From contig JAHPZJ010000006.1 in assembly GCA_019058245.1 (NCBI GenBank), forward strand, positions 96,457 to 160,456: 64,000 nucleotides of DNA, read 5' to 3'. A program made the translations under genes and the position numbers. This DNA comes from Promethearchaeota archaeon (lineage in GTDB: Archaea; Asgardarchaeota; Lokiarchaeia; Sigyniarchaeales; SOKP01). The stretch's first letter is position 1; each line of letters opens with the position of its first letter. Shown piece after piece: positions 7,777 through 16,654 of this stretch. Below the pieces are notes generated by a model, which was not told the origin of the DNA, ran no database searches, and was given only the letters and a program-made list of their open reading frames with translations.

Positions 7777-9681
7777 GTGGATTTACATCAAAAAAAATTT
7801 TCATGGATAATTGAAAACATTAAAGAAGGCTATTTTGACGTTGATTTAAGAGGAAATTACCTTAATTGCAATAAAGCACTATGCGAGTTGACAGGTTATT
7901 CAAGAGAAGAATTATTGAAACTAACATATAAACAAATCACTGATAACGAAAATCAAAAAACAGTATTTGAAGGATTTAGTTCTGTTTATAAAACAGAGAA
8001 ACCTATGACTGATTTATTATATCAATTTATAACTAAATCTAATGAGAAAATCACAGCAGAAACTTCTGTATATTTGAAATATGATTCCCAAGGTAATAAA
8101 ATTGGGTTTTATGGTTTAGTTCGAGATATTACTAAAAGAAAAAAAGAAGAAGAAAAATTTAAAAAAGAATTAGAAAAATTAGTAGATTTAAAGACAAAAG
8201 AGTTGAAAGAATCTGAAGAAAAATATAGCAATCTCTTCCATTATTCGAATGATGGAATTTTACTTCATGATATAGAAGGCAATATTATAGATGTCAATCA
8301 AAGAGCATTAGAACAATTTGGTTATACAAGATCAGAAATATTAAAATTAAAAATAATGGATCTTCATCCAATGGATGCGCTTGAAGCATCTAAAAAAGCA
8401 TTTGAAGAGATTCAAAAAAAAGGTGTTATAAATTTTGAAATTAATTTTATAAAAAAGAATGGCGAAATTTTCGTTGCTGAAGTATCATCAAGCATGTTTT
8501 ATATGGGAGGGGAAAAATTAATTAAAGGTAATGTTCGTGACATTACAATGAGAAAACTCGCAGAGCAAAAATTAAAACAATCTGAGGAAAGATATCGGAA
8601 TCTAATCGAATCAGGCCCATTTGCAATAGTACTAGTTAATAAACAAGGAAAAATAAGTTATTGTAATCCTGCAGTTGCAAAATTATCTGGATATCCACAA
8701 GAAGAATTAATTGGATATGAATTTAAAGATCTTGCAGCAATTTATCCCGAAGATGTACCTATAATGCTTAATCGATTTCAAAAAACTTTCAAAGGTGAAT
8801 TTTTACCTCCTTTAGAGATTAAACTATATAAAAAGGATGGTGATATAGCCTGGATAAGCTATCAAAGTAAATTAGTTAAAGTGGGTGATGAATCTTTATT
8901 ACAAATCGTAATTGAGGATGTAACAGAGAAAAGAAAAGCAGATGTTCTTATTAACGAAGAAATTGTAAAGTTAAAAGAATTAGACCAAATTAGGAAAGAC
9001 TTAATTTCAAGAGTCTCACATGAATTAAAAACTCCTTTAGTTTCTGTTTGTGGTGCTTCTGAATTACTTTTAGATTTATATTTAGACCAATTAAATGATG
9101 AACCAAAAGAATTAATTGAAATGATTGAAAAAGGTGGTAAGAGATTAAAGTACTTAGTAGATAATTTGGTTGATATTACTCGAATAGAATATGGAAAATT
9201 CAAATTAAAGAAAGAAAAAACGGATATCAACCAGTTAATTAAAGATTGTATTAAGGAAATGAAGTATCTCATTGAACAGCGTGAATTAAATCTAGAATAT
9301 AATCTTATGGATAATTTATTTTTAGAAATCGATAAAGTAAGAATTGAACAGGTAATATTAAATTTGCTGTCGAATGCTATAAAAAACACGCCCCCTAATG
9401 GAATAATTTCAATAAATTCTTCGAAAATAGATGATAAAGTCAAAGTAATAATAAAAGACACCGGAATTGGATTAACCAAGGAAGAAATGGACAGACTTTT
9501 TATTAGATTTGGAAAAATAGAGAGATTTGGGAGGGGCCTAGAATATATTGATATTCAAGGGACTGGCCTTGGATTGTTTATTTCAAAAGAAATAATTGAT
9601 TTGCATGAAGGTCAAATATGGGTAGAGTCAGAAGGCAGGGATAAAGGATGTACCTTTATTTTTAAATTACCAATTAATTAG
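7777..9681 (+). CDS. Cytoplasmic PAS-sensor histidine kinase
   Basis: 634 residues from GTG 7777. Three PAS domains follow one another (about 5-118, 145-262 and 270-390), each ending in the DIT(K/M/E)R-type linker and joined by short coiled coils. The HisKA dimerisation helix has the phospho-acceptor H415 in RVSHELKTP, and the HATPase domain (about 515-634) shows the N box (LLSNAIKNTP), G1 (IKDTGIGL) and G2 (GTGLGLFIS). No membrane segment, so it senses an intracellular signal, perhaps redox state or a small ligand through PAS. The stand-alone receiver at 9740..10153 on the opposite strand is a likely partner. Such kinases in archaea are generally of bacterial descent. Confidence 0.93.
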   Translation: MDLHQKKFSWIIENIKEGYFDVDLRGNYLNCNKALCELTGYSREELLKLTYKQITDNENQKTVFEGFSSVYKTEKPMTDLLYQFITKSNEKITAETSVYLKYDSQGNKIGFYGLVRDITKRKKEEEKFKKELEKLVDLKTKELKESEEKYSNLFHYSNDGILLHDIEGNIIDVNQRALEQFGYTRSEILKLKIMDLHPMDALEASKKAFEEIQKKGVINFEINFIKKNGEIFVAEVSSSMFYMGGEKLIKGNVRDITMRKLAEQKLKQSEERYRNLIESGPFAIVLVNKQGKISYCNPAVAKLSGYPQEELIGYEFKDLAAIYPEDVPIMLNRFQKTFKGEFLPPLEIKLYKKDGDIAWISYQSKLVKVGDESLLQIVIEDVTEKRKADVLINEEIVKLKELDQIRKDLISRVSHELKTPLVSVCGASELLLDLYLDQLNDEPKELIEMIEKGGKRLKYLVDNLVDITRIEYGKFKLKKEKTDINQLIKDCIKEMKYLIEQRELNLEYNLMDNLFLEIDKVRIEQVILNLLSNAIKNTPPNGIISINSSKIDDKVKVIIKDTGIGLTKEEMDRLFIRFGKIERFGRGLEYIDIQGTGLGLFISKEIIDLHEGQIWVESEGRDKGCTFIFKLPIN

Positions 9682-9739
9682 TTATAATTTAATTTTTGCA
9701 GTATAATATAAATTGAATTTTTTAAGAATTGGAAATGAA

Positions 9740-10153
9740 TTAATCTAAATAATGAAGTAAATGCTCCAATGATTCGAATTCAAAAGGTTTGTTAATACAG
9801 CCATCTGCTTTTGTTTCTTCTATTTTTTCTATCACCATAGATGTAGGAAATGATGTTAAGTAAATAAGGGGAATGTGCTTAAAACGTTTATTTGATTTTA
9901 TTTTTTCACATAGTTTAAACGCAGAAATATCCGCTACCATGAGATCTATCAATATGAGTTTTGGAATAAATTCACTTAATTTTTCTAAGCTTTTAATTCC
10001 TCTTCTTGTACAATAACTTGAGTATCCTTGCGATTTAAAAAACAATTTTAAAAGTAGTAAAGTTGGTTCATCATTATCTACTATTAATATCTTATATGGT
10101 AAATCATTAGATTCAATTTCATCATTTAGATCGAAATCCTTATTCTTAATCAT
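9740..10153 (-). CDS. Stand-alone response-regulator receiver domain
   Basis: 137 residues: a ~20-residue acidic tail, then one REC domain and no output domain. The acidic pocket D26/D28, phospho-acceptor D70 (LILIDLMV), switch T100 (YLTS) and K122 (INKPF) are all in place, so it should be phosphorylatable. It is convergent with the PAS kinase (58 bases between stops), the obvious phosphodonor candidate. With no DNA-binding domain it may act by protein contact, for example on the unknown protein encoded from 10490. Confidence 0.92.
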   Translation of the reverse strand: MIKNKDFDLNDEIESNDLPYKILIVDNDEPTLLLLKLFFKSQGYSSYCTRRGIKSLEKLSEFIPKLILIDLMVADISAFKLCEKIKSNKRFKHIPLIYLTSFPTSMVIEKIEETKADGCINKPFEFESLEHLLHYLD

Positions 10154-10489
10154 TTTTATTTACCATTTCTCAACGTTAAAATTTAAAATCCCAATTCTAC
10201 TTTTTTTGCCACTCTTAAATTCGCCCTATATTAAACTCGCTTGAGTTTAATTCTCCCCCTAACTTTAAATTTCCTATTTTGCATCTGTTTAATTATCCTT
10301 TATTTTTAATTTCAGAAATTTAATTAATATCATAATTAAATGGGTGTCAATAAAAACATCGAATATTCATATTTAAAATATTTTATATTTTTTTTTTTCC
10401 TATTAAATTTCAATTCAGAAGCGAATTCTGATACTGAATTAAGATAAATAACTAATTCTCTTAAAGCTAAAAAACATACTTTAAAAAAA
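10154..10489. other. Intergenic region between receiver and unknown gene
   Basis: 336 bases, AT-rich with C-rich patches near 10225 and 10255, holding divergent promoters. It contains the palindrome at 10231..10250. I see no additional coding frame or RNA gene. Confidence 0.55.
10231..10250. promoter_or_regulatory. Perfect 8-bp inverted repeat upstream of the receiver gene
   Basis: TTAAACTCGCTTGAGTTTAA is an 8-base perfect inverted repeat with a 4-base loop, ending 78 bases upstream of the receiver start on the minus strand. It could be a dimeric operator or an RNA hairpin in the leader. Confidence 0.4.
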
Positions 10490-11614
10490 TTGAAAAATAA
10501 AGAGGATTTAAATGTATTTAATTTTATAATTAATATAAGGCATAAATTTTTTTTATATTTTTTTAATAATATGAAATATAAAAATTATATGGGGAATAAA
10601 AAAACAACATTCTCAATTTCAATTTCTCAATCCATAAAAAATTATCTCGAGAGATATCAGCGTTCAATATTTAACAAATCAAAAGATAAAAGATTTAAAA
10701 ATATTTCAGTGTTTATTAACAAAATTTTAGAAATATGCGTAATTTTTTTTAGCCAAGGAAATGGATTAGACGATCTTGAAGAAATTACAAAAACTCCCAG
10801 AAAAGAAGTCTCTGATTTTTTTGAGGATTTATTGGTTGGTGTAAATCCTTATCAATTTGAAGAGTCTATTAAGTTTGATAAATATCGCCCCTTAGGGAAA
10901 CTATATTTCAATACATTTGCGATTTATAGGAATTTTATATCCAATACTTTTAAGGGAGAAAGTGCCTCTGATGAACGTATTGTTAAAATTATGAACTTCA
11001 TTGGATCGTTTTTATTAAAGAATAAATTAACCGAGAGATTTGATGCATATTTACAACATGATAATATTATTATCGAGTATAGAGGTTATTTTAGCAATAT
11101 ACATTATAATTATAGTAAGGGAATAGCGGGATTATGTGGTTATTTTGGTTTTAGGATAATTGATTTCTATTATGAAGACAAATTTACTAGGCTTGTCTTT
11201 AAAAAAACTCCATTAGTTAAAGATTTGAAATTCTCTCTAAAAGAAAGGAAGGCTTTAAGTTTTTACAATTCAAATAGATTTATCTCACTGGATCATATAC
11301 TTAATAATGAGAAAATATATTTATGGATGGATGTCTCAGAAAATAATAACAGTATAGTAGGCGTTAAAGATTATATTTCTGGGAAGGAAATTATATCCGA
11401 ATATCTCTCTAAGTTGGAAAATATTGATATTCAAGAAAATTTGGATAAGAATGTATTTTTGAATGAAAATATTTTAAAAATGCTATCCTCCTTTAATTGG
11501 ATCATTCTTAAAGATATAAAAAATAGTGATTTTATTTTTAATATTAAAGAGAAAGATCATCCTATTGAATTTCGGATTCTAAAAGAAATTCTTGATAAAT
11601 ATCATCTGTTATAA
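10490..11614 (+). CDS. Unknown protein with possible N-terminal DNA-binding segment
   Basis: Up to 374 residues from TTG 10490. An ATG at 10571 or 10589 (MGNKKTTFSISISQSIKN) may be the real start, because the stretch before it is low-complexity. The segment TTFSISISQSIKNYLERY, followed by charged helices, looks like a ribbon-helix-helix type start, but I cannot confirm it. The rest is mixed alpha/beta with many aromatic residues and no known catalytic motif. Its position between a receiver and porG suggests a regulatory module, which is inference only. Confidence 0.6.
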   Translation: MKNKEDLNVFNFIINIRHKFFLYFFNNMKYKNYMGNKKTTFSISISQSIKNYLERYQRSIFNKSKDKRFKNISVFINKILEICVIFFSQGNGLDDLEEITKTPRKEVSDFFEDLLVGVNPYQFEESIKFDKYRPLGKLYFNTFAIYRNFISNTFKGESASDERIVKIMNFIGSFLLKNKLTERFDAYLQHDNIIIEYRGYFSNIHYNYSKGIAGLCGYFGFRIIDFYYEDKFTRLVFKKTPLVKDLKFSLKERKALSFYNSNRFISLDHILNNEKIYLWMDVSENNNSIVGVKDYISGKEIISEYLSKLENIDIQENLDKNVFLNENILKMLSSFNWIILKDIKNSDFIFNIKEKDHPIEFRILKEILDKYHLL

Positions 11615-11658
11615 TTTAAGAGCTTGCGTTTTACTCTAATTTTGGATTTTTCGAAAAA

Positions 11659-12261
11659 TTATAAAATTTTAGCTAAATTATACCCCTGTTCAATTAACTC
11701 ATAATTTAACTTTCCCAATTTTTCACCCATTCTCTTATACACTACCATTTTTAAAATTTCTAATTTTAAATCTGGTAGTGCTTTTGATAACAACCCCAGT
11801 ATTGGAGTATTAATTACAGGATTTCCATCTATTGTTAAATTCTTCTCTAATGCTAATTTGCTTATATCCGCAACTATTACTTTAGTATCCTTATTTAAAT
11901 TATACTCATTAACAAAAAACTCCGGGTTCTTTTCAGAGTTGATAATAAAAATACCGTCTTGCTCAAGGGAAGAGGCAATTTCATGATTTAAAACGGATTC
12001 ATCAAAGATAATTAGAATATTTGGAAATTCTATTTGAGCTCTATCCCATATGATTTCTGTTCGAGAGAGTTTAGCATATGCTTGTATAGGAGCTCCTCTC
12101 CTTTCTGCCCCAAATGAGGGATATGCATGAACATCAACATAATTTCCACTCAAATATGCAGCTTCTGCAATAATTTCACATGCAGTAACAGCACCCATTC
12201 CTCCTCTACCATGTATAGTTATATTTATAATTTCAGAATTGTTACTTTTTTCTTTAGGCAT
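11659..12261 (-). CDS. porG: 2-oxoacid:ferredoxin oxidoreductase gamma subunit
   Basis: 200 residues, typical of PorG/PorC. The hallmark GRGGMGAVTACEIIAEAA lies near the N-terminus, followed by AYPSFGAERRGAPIQAY and the WDRAQIEFPN region. This subunit completes the PorABDG complex and helps bind CoA. In archaea it usually sits directly beside porD. Here it is on the same strand but about 4.2 kb upstream of porD, separated by the kinase, the receiver and an unknown gene. No other PorG-like gene is in the window, so it is probably the partner of porDAB. Confidence 0.92.
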   Translation of the reverse strand: MPKEKSNNSEIINITIHGRGGMGAVTACEIIAEAAYLSGNYVDVHAYPSFGAERRGAPIQAYAKLSRTEIIWDRAQIEFPNILIIFDESVLNHEIASSLEQDGIFIINSEKNPEFFVNEYNLNKDTKVIVADISKLALEKNLTIDGNPVINTPILGLLSKALPDLKLEILKMVVYKRMGEKLGKLNYELIEQGYNLAKIL

Positions 12262-12599
12262 GTAAAGAACCTACAAATTAGTTAAAATGGCAATGAATAG
12301 ATCAATTTAGTATGAAATAAACTTTTTTTTTTTAACTTAGTTAAATTGAATAAACAAATAATTTTCTTTAAATTTTCTTTGAAAAAAATATTTTGAACTA
12401 AATTTAATGAGTAATTTACATTGTCTTTTTATACCCTAGAATTACATTCCAGAATTTTTCATTTTGATTTGACTTATTTTCTTAAAAATGTGTAATTAAG
12501 TGAGATTGATTAGAAAAAGAATAAATATAATTCGAGTTTTCTAAATCTATATAAATGCTAAGTTATAAGATTAATTAAAAGAAAATTGTGTGAGAAAAA
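12262..12599. other. Intergenic region between divergent porG and membrane protein
   Basis: 338 bases of very AT-rich sequence with homopolymer T and A runs, holding two divergent promoters. I find no clear palindrome, small ORF or RNA gene. Confidence 0.5.
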
Positions 12600-13274
12600 A
12601 TGGATTTTGTATCACTTATTTTTCAATCTACTGCTTTTATCGCTGCTTTTTATGTTGCTATAATAATTATTAGGAAAGATATACAATATATTGGAAATAA
12701 ATTATTCGTTATATCTTTTATATTATTTGGATTATATGCTCTTGTTTTGTTCTTGTATGAATTTCCGATTTCGATTATAGTCAATGAATTCCTTATAGGG
12801 TCCTCATTAATAATAATAGTAATAGGTATAGTTTTCTTTGTACTATCGATGCAGGTTTTTGCTCAGAGCTCGATATTTTTAAAAAACACAATCACCAAAG
12901 TGATTACTGTAATTTCTGTAGCAGTGTGTGTTCTAACTTTCTTTTTCCCATATAGAGTTTTGCAGATTCAACCAGAAATAGAAGCAGATAAAAATCTCGT
13001 TTCCCTTTTAACCACGGGAATTTGGGTTTTTATTTTAATGATTTATAATTCAATTCAGCTATATAAGACATTACAAAATATGGAAGATCCAGATAAAACC
13101 TTAAAGAACAAGATAAAACTTTTATTGACTGCTCAGCTTATTGGAATATTAAGTCCTACGATGAGTGTAATTGGCAATATAACAAAAAACTCATTGTTAC
13201 ACTCGACTATGTTTATATTTTTGGCAATCCCAATGGTTATTATTGGTTTTATAATTTCAAAAGAGAGAGATTAA
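12600..13274 (+). CDS. Multi-pass membrane protein of unknown function
   Basis: 224 residues with about seven predicted membrane helices (roughly 4-25, 35-54, 60-85, 100-120, 135-155, 170-190 and 198-218) joined by short loops. The longest loop (~156-168) is charged (NMEDPDKTLKNK). No catalytic or transport motif is visible. The size and the lack of long loops suggest a small sensor-like or scaffold membrane protein, but I recognise no family. It is monocistronic, with an alpha/beta hydrolase gene 140 bases downstream on the same strand. Confidence 0.7.
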   Translation: MDFVSLIFQSTAFIAAFYVAIIIIRKDIQYIGNKLFVISFILFGLYALVLFLYEFPISIIVNEFLIGSSLIIIVIGIVFFVLSMQVFAQSSIFLKNTITKVITVISVAVCVLTFFFPYRVLQIQPEIEADKNLVSLLTTGIWVFILMIYNSIQLYKTLQNMEDPDKTLKNKIKLLLTAQLIGILSPTMSVIGNITKNSLLHSTMFIFLAIPMVIIGFIISKERD

Positions 13275-13416
13275 AAGAATCTATAATTTTTATTTTTAAA
13301 AGCATTCTCTAAAAAAATAAAAAAGAAATCAAAGAAAATAATATTAAGCAGATAAAAATATTATAAATTATCATTATTCTTATAACTAGCAATTTTAATA
13401 TCTAAGTGAATTAAAC

Positions 13417-14262
13417 ATGAAAAATGAAACAGGATTTTTTGAAGGAAGAGAATTGAAAAAATTATTTTATCAATATTGGTTACCAGATTCGGGAGATATA
13501 AAAGCATATGTTGTAGCATTTCATGGATGGGGTACTCATTCTGATAGATTGAAAGATGTGGCTAATTATCTTACAGAAAATGGATATGCTGTTTATGCGT
13601 TTGATTTAAGAGGGCATTGGAGAAATGCTGGTGATATTCCAGGCCATATAGATAGTATGGATCATATCCAAAAGGATACGCTTCTCTTTATGGATATGCT
13701 CCGTGATATTGCGGGAAATAAAAAAATTTTTCTGATGGGACATTCTTTTGGAGGTTTAATATGTTTAATTTTTGCTATTAATCACCCAAACTTAGCAGGA
13801 GTGTTGGTATCATCTCCATTATTAGGAATGTTTTTAAAATTATCAATGGGTAAAAAAGTTATAAAATCAATATCTAAAACTCTTGATAAATTATCACCAA
13901 ATAAGATATTAGATAATATTATCGATCAAAATCAATTAACAAGTGATTTAAAAATATTAAGAGAACATATTGCGGATAAACATAAAACAGAAGTAATATC
14001 TGCCAAGTCTGCGACTGAAATTGATAAATTTTCAAAATGGGCAATGGATAATGCCTCAAAATTACTTTGTCCAATATTTATTATGCAATCTGGAGATGAC
14101 AAAATAGTAGATAAGGATATGGCTAATCAATTCTTTAAACTTATTAGCTTCAAAGATAAAACTTATCGTGAATATGATGGCTTTCTACATGAATTATGGA
14201 ATGAAAAAGGAAGAGTACAAGTTTATCAAGATATGTATGTGTGGTTAGAAAAACATTTGTAA
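13417..14262 (+). CDS. Alpha/beta hydrolase, monoacylglycerol-lipase-like
   Basis: 281 residues, full length for a serine hydrolase of the lysophospholipase/monoacylglycerol lipase group. Oxyanion-hole motif FHGWGTHS, nucleophile elbow GHSFGG with S110, acid D227 or D228 in QSGDDKIVD, and catalytic H258 in FLHELWNE. A lid-like helical insert lies between strands 6 and 7 (about 140-200). There is no signal peptide, so it acts in the cytoplasm, probably on acyl-glycerol or another ester. It lies alone between a membrane protein and the convergent acetyltransferase-methyltransferase gene. Confidence 0.9.
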   Translation: MKNETGFFEGRELKKLFYQYWLPDSGDIKAYVVAFHGWGTHSDRLKDVANYLTENGYAVYAFDLRGHWRNAGDIPGHIDSMDHIQKDTLLFMDMLRDIAGNKKIFLMGHSFGGLICLIFAINHPNLAGVLVSSPLLGMFLKLSMGKKVIKSISKTLDKLSPNKILDNIIDQNQLTSDLKILREHIADKHKTEVISAKSATEIDKFSKWAMDNASKLLCPIFIMQSGDDKIVDKDMANQFFKLISFKDKTYREYDGFLHELWNEKGRVQVYQDMYVWLEKHL

Positions 14263-14342
14263 AAGAACATTATAGAGATTTTTTTTATCTAAATTAATCC
14301 TTTCCTCTTGTCAATTTTTGGTTTTCTTATATTAATCTTCAT

Positions 14343-15500
14343 CTATTTCACACCTCCATATACAGCAAAATAATAGCATTTCCAAATTACGTCAACATAT
14401 TTAAAACCAATATTATCAAGCCACTTTAGCTGGTTGAAAAGTACGGCAGGACAGTCTTCTTGACGATGATCTATGAGAATTCTCTCAATATCATCCATTG
14501 AATAATTACTTCTTAAAAAATCAGTCCATTGCTTTACATACATATCTTGTAAATAATTATTTGAACCCAGAATATTATCCAAATTATAAAATACTCCTCC
14601 TTGATTAAGAGCGTCATAAATTTTTGTATAAAACTTAACTTTATCTTCATCAGACCTAAGATGATGTAAGGCTAATGATGATAATATTACATCACACTGA
14701 GCTGTAAAAGATAGCATATTAAAATCATCTATAAGAAATTCAACATTGTTAAAGTTTGAAAGCTTTTTTTTAGCTAACTCGACCATATTCTCTGATACAT
14801 CAATCATAGTTAATTTAGAATTCGGAAAGTGCATTTTTATCAATTTTGAGAGATTTCCTGTCCCAGAGCCTAAATCAACTATTTTTATTTGTTGATGTAT
14901 ATCAAATGGTATAGAATTTATCAATGCTATCAGCATTTCATTATAATAGGGAACTACTTTGGGGATAAAATCATCATATGCAAATGATATTTCTTCAAAT
15001 CGAACTCTAATTTTTTCATTTATACTTTTTGTATTATACTTCTCTAAATACAAAAGTTTAACATTTTCATTCAATTCCTCGGTTTTAAATATATTATATC
15101 CCAGTTTCTGATAAAGATATAGATTTTTTTCGCTCTTAAATCCAGTAAATAATTCAAATCTGTCAGCATAGCTAAAGTTGTTTTCAATCTTTCTAAGAAT
15201 TAAAGTACCTAACCCTTGATTTTGATATTCTGGATGGACTATTAATTTTCCTATGAAGCATGATTCTTTATCTCGATATGCTCTTACCGATCCAATTATT
15301 TTATCATTTTTTAAAGCTTTTAGAAATATACTTTTTCTAAACTCCTCTTTAAGTTCTTCAATTGTCTGATGTAAAGGAGGGATATTGAAATCATTGTAGA
15401 TTTCTGCTTCGCTTTGATATGCTATTTTTTGAAGTTGAAGAATTTCATCTAAATCATTTTCTTTAACTGATTTAATTTCAACAGATTTAATTTCACTCAT
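14343..15500 (-). CDS. GNAT acetyltransferase fused to a SAM methyltransferase
   Basis: 385 residues with two enzymes in one chain. Residues ~5-155 are a GNAT domain with the acetyl-CoA motif V/IHPEYQNQGLGTLIL (QNQGLG at 93-98). Residues ~165-385 are a class I methyltransferase: VDLGSGTGNLSKLI from 208, the acidic MIDVSENM, and the motif IV-like CDVILSSLALHHL. Each half is complete, so this is a fusion and not a readthrough. The natural substrate may carry neighbouring acetylation and methylation sites, or be a small molecule. No direct functional partner is adjacent. Confidence 0.85.
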   Translation of the reverse strand: MSEIKSVEIKSVKENDLDEILQLQKIAYQSEAEIYNDFNIPPLHQTIEELKEEFRKSIFLKALKNDKIIGSVRAYRDKESCFIGKLIVHPEYQNQGLGTLILRKIENNFSYADRFELFTGFKSEKNLYLYQKLGYNIFKTEELNENVKLLYLEKYNTKSINEKIRVRFEEISFAYDDFIPKVVPYYNEMLIALINSIPFDIHQQIKIVDLGSGTGNLSKLIKMHFPNSKLTMIDVSENMVELAKKKLSNFNNVEFLIDDFNMLSFTAQCDVILSSLALHHLRSDEDKVKFYTKIYDALNQGGVFYNLDNILGSNNYLQDMYVKQWTDFLRSNYSMDDIERILIDHRQEDCPAVLFNQLKWLDNIGFKYVDVIWKCYYFAVYGGVK

Positions 15501-15694
15501 TATTTTTTCTCCTCAAAAATTTTTTCCGATATATCATTTCGATTATTTTTTTTTATTTTTTTCTGATATTTTTTTTTTTCACTCATATTCAATATATTTT
15601 ATGAATTGGATTAGAATTTCTTAAAGAAGTGAAAGATAGTTGGAATGATATAAGAATATCTTTAATTTTTAAAAAAAACAGAAATTCTAATAAT

Positions 15695-15755
15695 TAAACC
15701 ATTGCGCACGTTCTACGCGTGCCAATGTAATACCCAAAACCAACTAATGAAAAAT
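15695..15755. repeat. Hairpin-bearing element, copy A
   Basis: A GC-rich hairpin in an AT-rich spacer: stem GCACG (15706-15710) with CGTGC (15718-15722), loop TTCTACG, followed by CAA and CCAA-containing sequence. Copy B near 24475-24535 has the same layout with GCGCG/CGCGC, so the middle base pair is exchanged while pairing is kept. It could be a small structured RNA or a dispersed repeat; strand unknown. Confidence 0.4.
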
Positions 15756-15910
15756 TTTCTTAAGCTTAAGTTTTTTTTAATTGTTGTCATTTTTCATTCA
15801 AAAGGTTTTGTTAATTATACAAATGTAATAATTAATTGATATTTATATTTTTTTAAATTCCTTAAATAATGATAAATTAGATTATTTTTTCTAATTTCTA
15901 TTGTCTATTT

Positions 15911-15927
15911 AAGATTTAGAAAATCTT
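15911..15927. promoter_or_regulatory. Inverted repeat directly before the small ORF at 15930
   Basis: AAGATTTAGAAAATCTT is a perfect 7-base inverted repeat with a 3-base spacer, ending two bases before the ATG at 15930. It may be a regulator site or a leader hairpin that limits translation. Confidence 0.3.
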
Positions 15928-15929
15928 AA

Positions 15930-16148
15930 ATGGATATATATGCATGGAATACGAAAGTGAGCAGTTTGTTTGATTTCAATAAAGATCCCAGATTGAATAA
16001 TAATATCATATCAGAAAATCCAGATAAAGTGAAAGAACTACTTGAACTGTGTTGGAAAGATGCCCGAGAACCAATTGACTTTGATTTCATGCGCCATTTT
16101 AAAGATCGACTGGGTTGTACACCAGTAACTCGAAAATTAACCAAATAA
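15930..16148 (+). CDS. Small ORF resembling a sulfatase C-terminal tail
   Basis: 72 residues. The pattern LFDFNKDPRLNNNIISEN, followed by PDKVKELLELC, resembles the C-terminal segment of sulfatase/alkaline-phosphatase-superfamily enzymes, where 'LYDLxxDPxExxNL' is followed by a helix. The catalytic part of such an enzyme (about 400 residues) is absent, and a stop precedes the ATG in frame. It is therefore either a decayed sulfatase remnant or a small independent gene. A 75-residue frame on the opposite strand covers the same bases and is judged a shadow. Confidence 0.45.
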   Translation: MDIYAWNTKVSSLFDFNKDPRLNNNIISENPDKVKELLELCWKDAREPIDFDFMRHFKDRLGCTPVTRKLTK

Positions 16149-16256
16149 TCCAAAGGGATTTTTTTTACTAAATAATTTCACCTAAAATAAATTAATAATA
16201 GTATAGTGAAAAAAGATAGTTAGTAATATTTAACAAAATGTGATAAAAACCTAACA

Positions 16257-16264
16257 TTTATATA
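16257..16264 (+). promoter_or_regulatory. TATA-box candidate of the membrane-protein/Xre pair
   Basis: TTTATATA, about 73 bases before the ATG at 16337, is a good archaeal TATA match. The tandem 19-base repeat starts at its 3' edge, so a bound repressor would overlap the transcription start. Confidence 0.4.
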
Positions 16265-16301
16265 TGTTAATTATTTCTAATAATATGTTAATTATTTCTA
16301 A
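16262..16301. promoter_or_regulatory. Tandem 19-bp direct repeat, probable operator
   Basis: ATATGTTAATTATTTCTAA occurs at 16262-16280 and again at 16283-16301, identical, with a 21-base period (two helical turns). It lies between the TATA candidate and the start of the membrane-protein gene. The operon encodes an Xre-type repressor, so autoregulation through this site is likely. Confidence 0.55.
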
Positions 16302-16336
16302 CAAATTATGAAAAAAATATAACAAGTGGTGATAAA

Positions 16337-16654
16337 ATGGATATAGGAATAATAATTCTGTTGATTCTAGGAATATTTCTGGCACAAATTTTGATTTTTC
16401 TATTTGTGTTCAGATATACAAAGAAAAAAGGGATACTTCTAAGAGATGAAATGACCCGCGGGATGATGCGTAAATCTAGCGAAATTTCGTTTTGGGGATC
16501 TTGGGTTTTCTGGATCATTATCTTAATATTAGAATCAATTTCAGAGTTCACCTTCAATTGGTATATCTATTGCGGACTAATAGGAATGGGAGTTATTTAC
16601 GTAATTTCTAATGCAATCATAAAATTCCAATTAAAAAACAAAGGTCAGGATTAA
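16337..16654 (+). CDS. Small three-helix membrane protein paired with Xre regulator
   Basis: 105 residues with membrane segments at about 3-27, 50-68 and 75-95 and a basic cytoplasmic loop between the first two. Size and pairing with a downstream Xre gene resemble the DUF2178-type membrane proteins found in archaea and bacteria, where the pair may sense membrane or redox stress; the role is not established. A GGTGAT ribosome-binding site precedes the ATG. Its stop overlaps the next ATG by one base (TAATG), so the two proteins are translationally coupled. Confidence 0.75.
   Translation: MDIGIIILLILGIFLAQILIFLFVFRYTKKKGILLRDEMTRGMMRKSSEISFWGSWVFWIIILILESISEFTFNWYIYCGLIGMGVIYVISNAIIKFQLKNKGQD

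Larger units (their letters stand above)
15501..15929. other. Intergenic region with hairpin element
   Basis: 429 bases, AT-rich apart from the hairpin near 15706..15722, which has a relative at 24487..24504 (both listed). Around 15617-15680 a short plus-strand frame reads like protein (GLEFLKEVKDSWNDIR) but has no start and may be a gene relic. Confidence 0.45.

Noticed and set aside
8862..9479. 205-residue minus-strand frame inside the histidine kinase
   Set aside because: Antisense shadow of a clear HisKA/HATPase gene.
15926..16153. 75-residue minus-strand frame opposite the sulfatase-tail ORF
   Set aside because: The serine-rich translation is typical of an antisense shadow, while the plus strand has the more protein-like composition.
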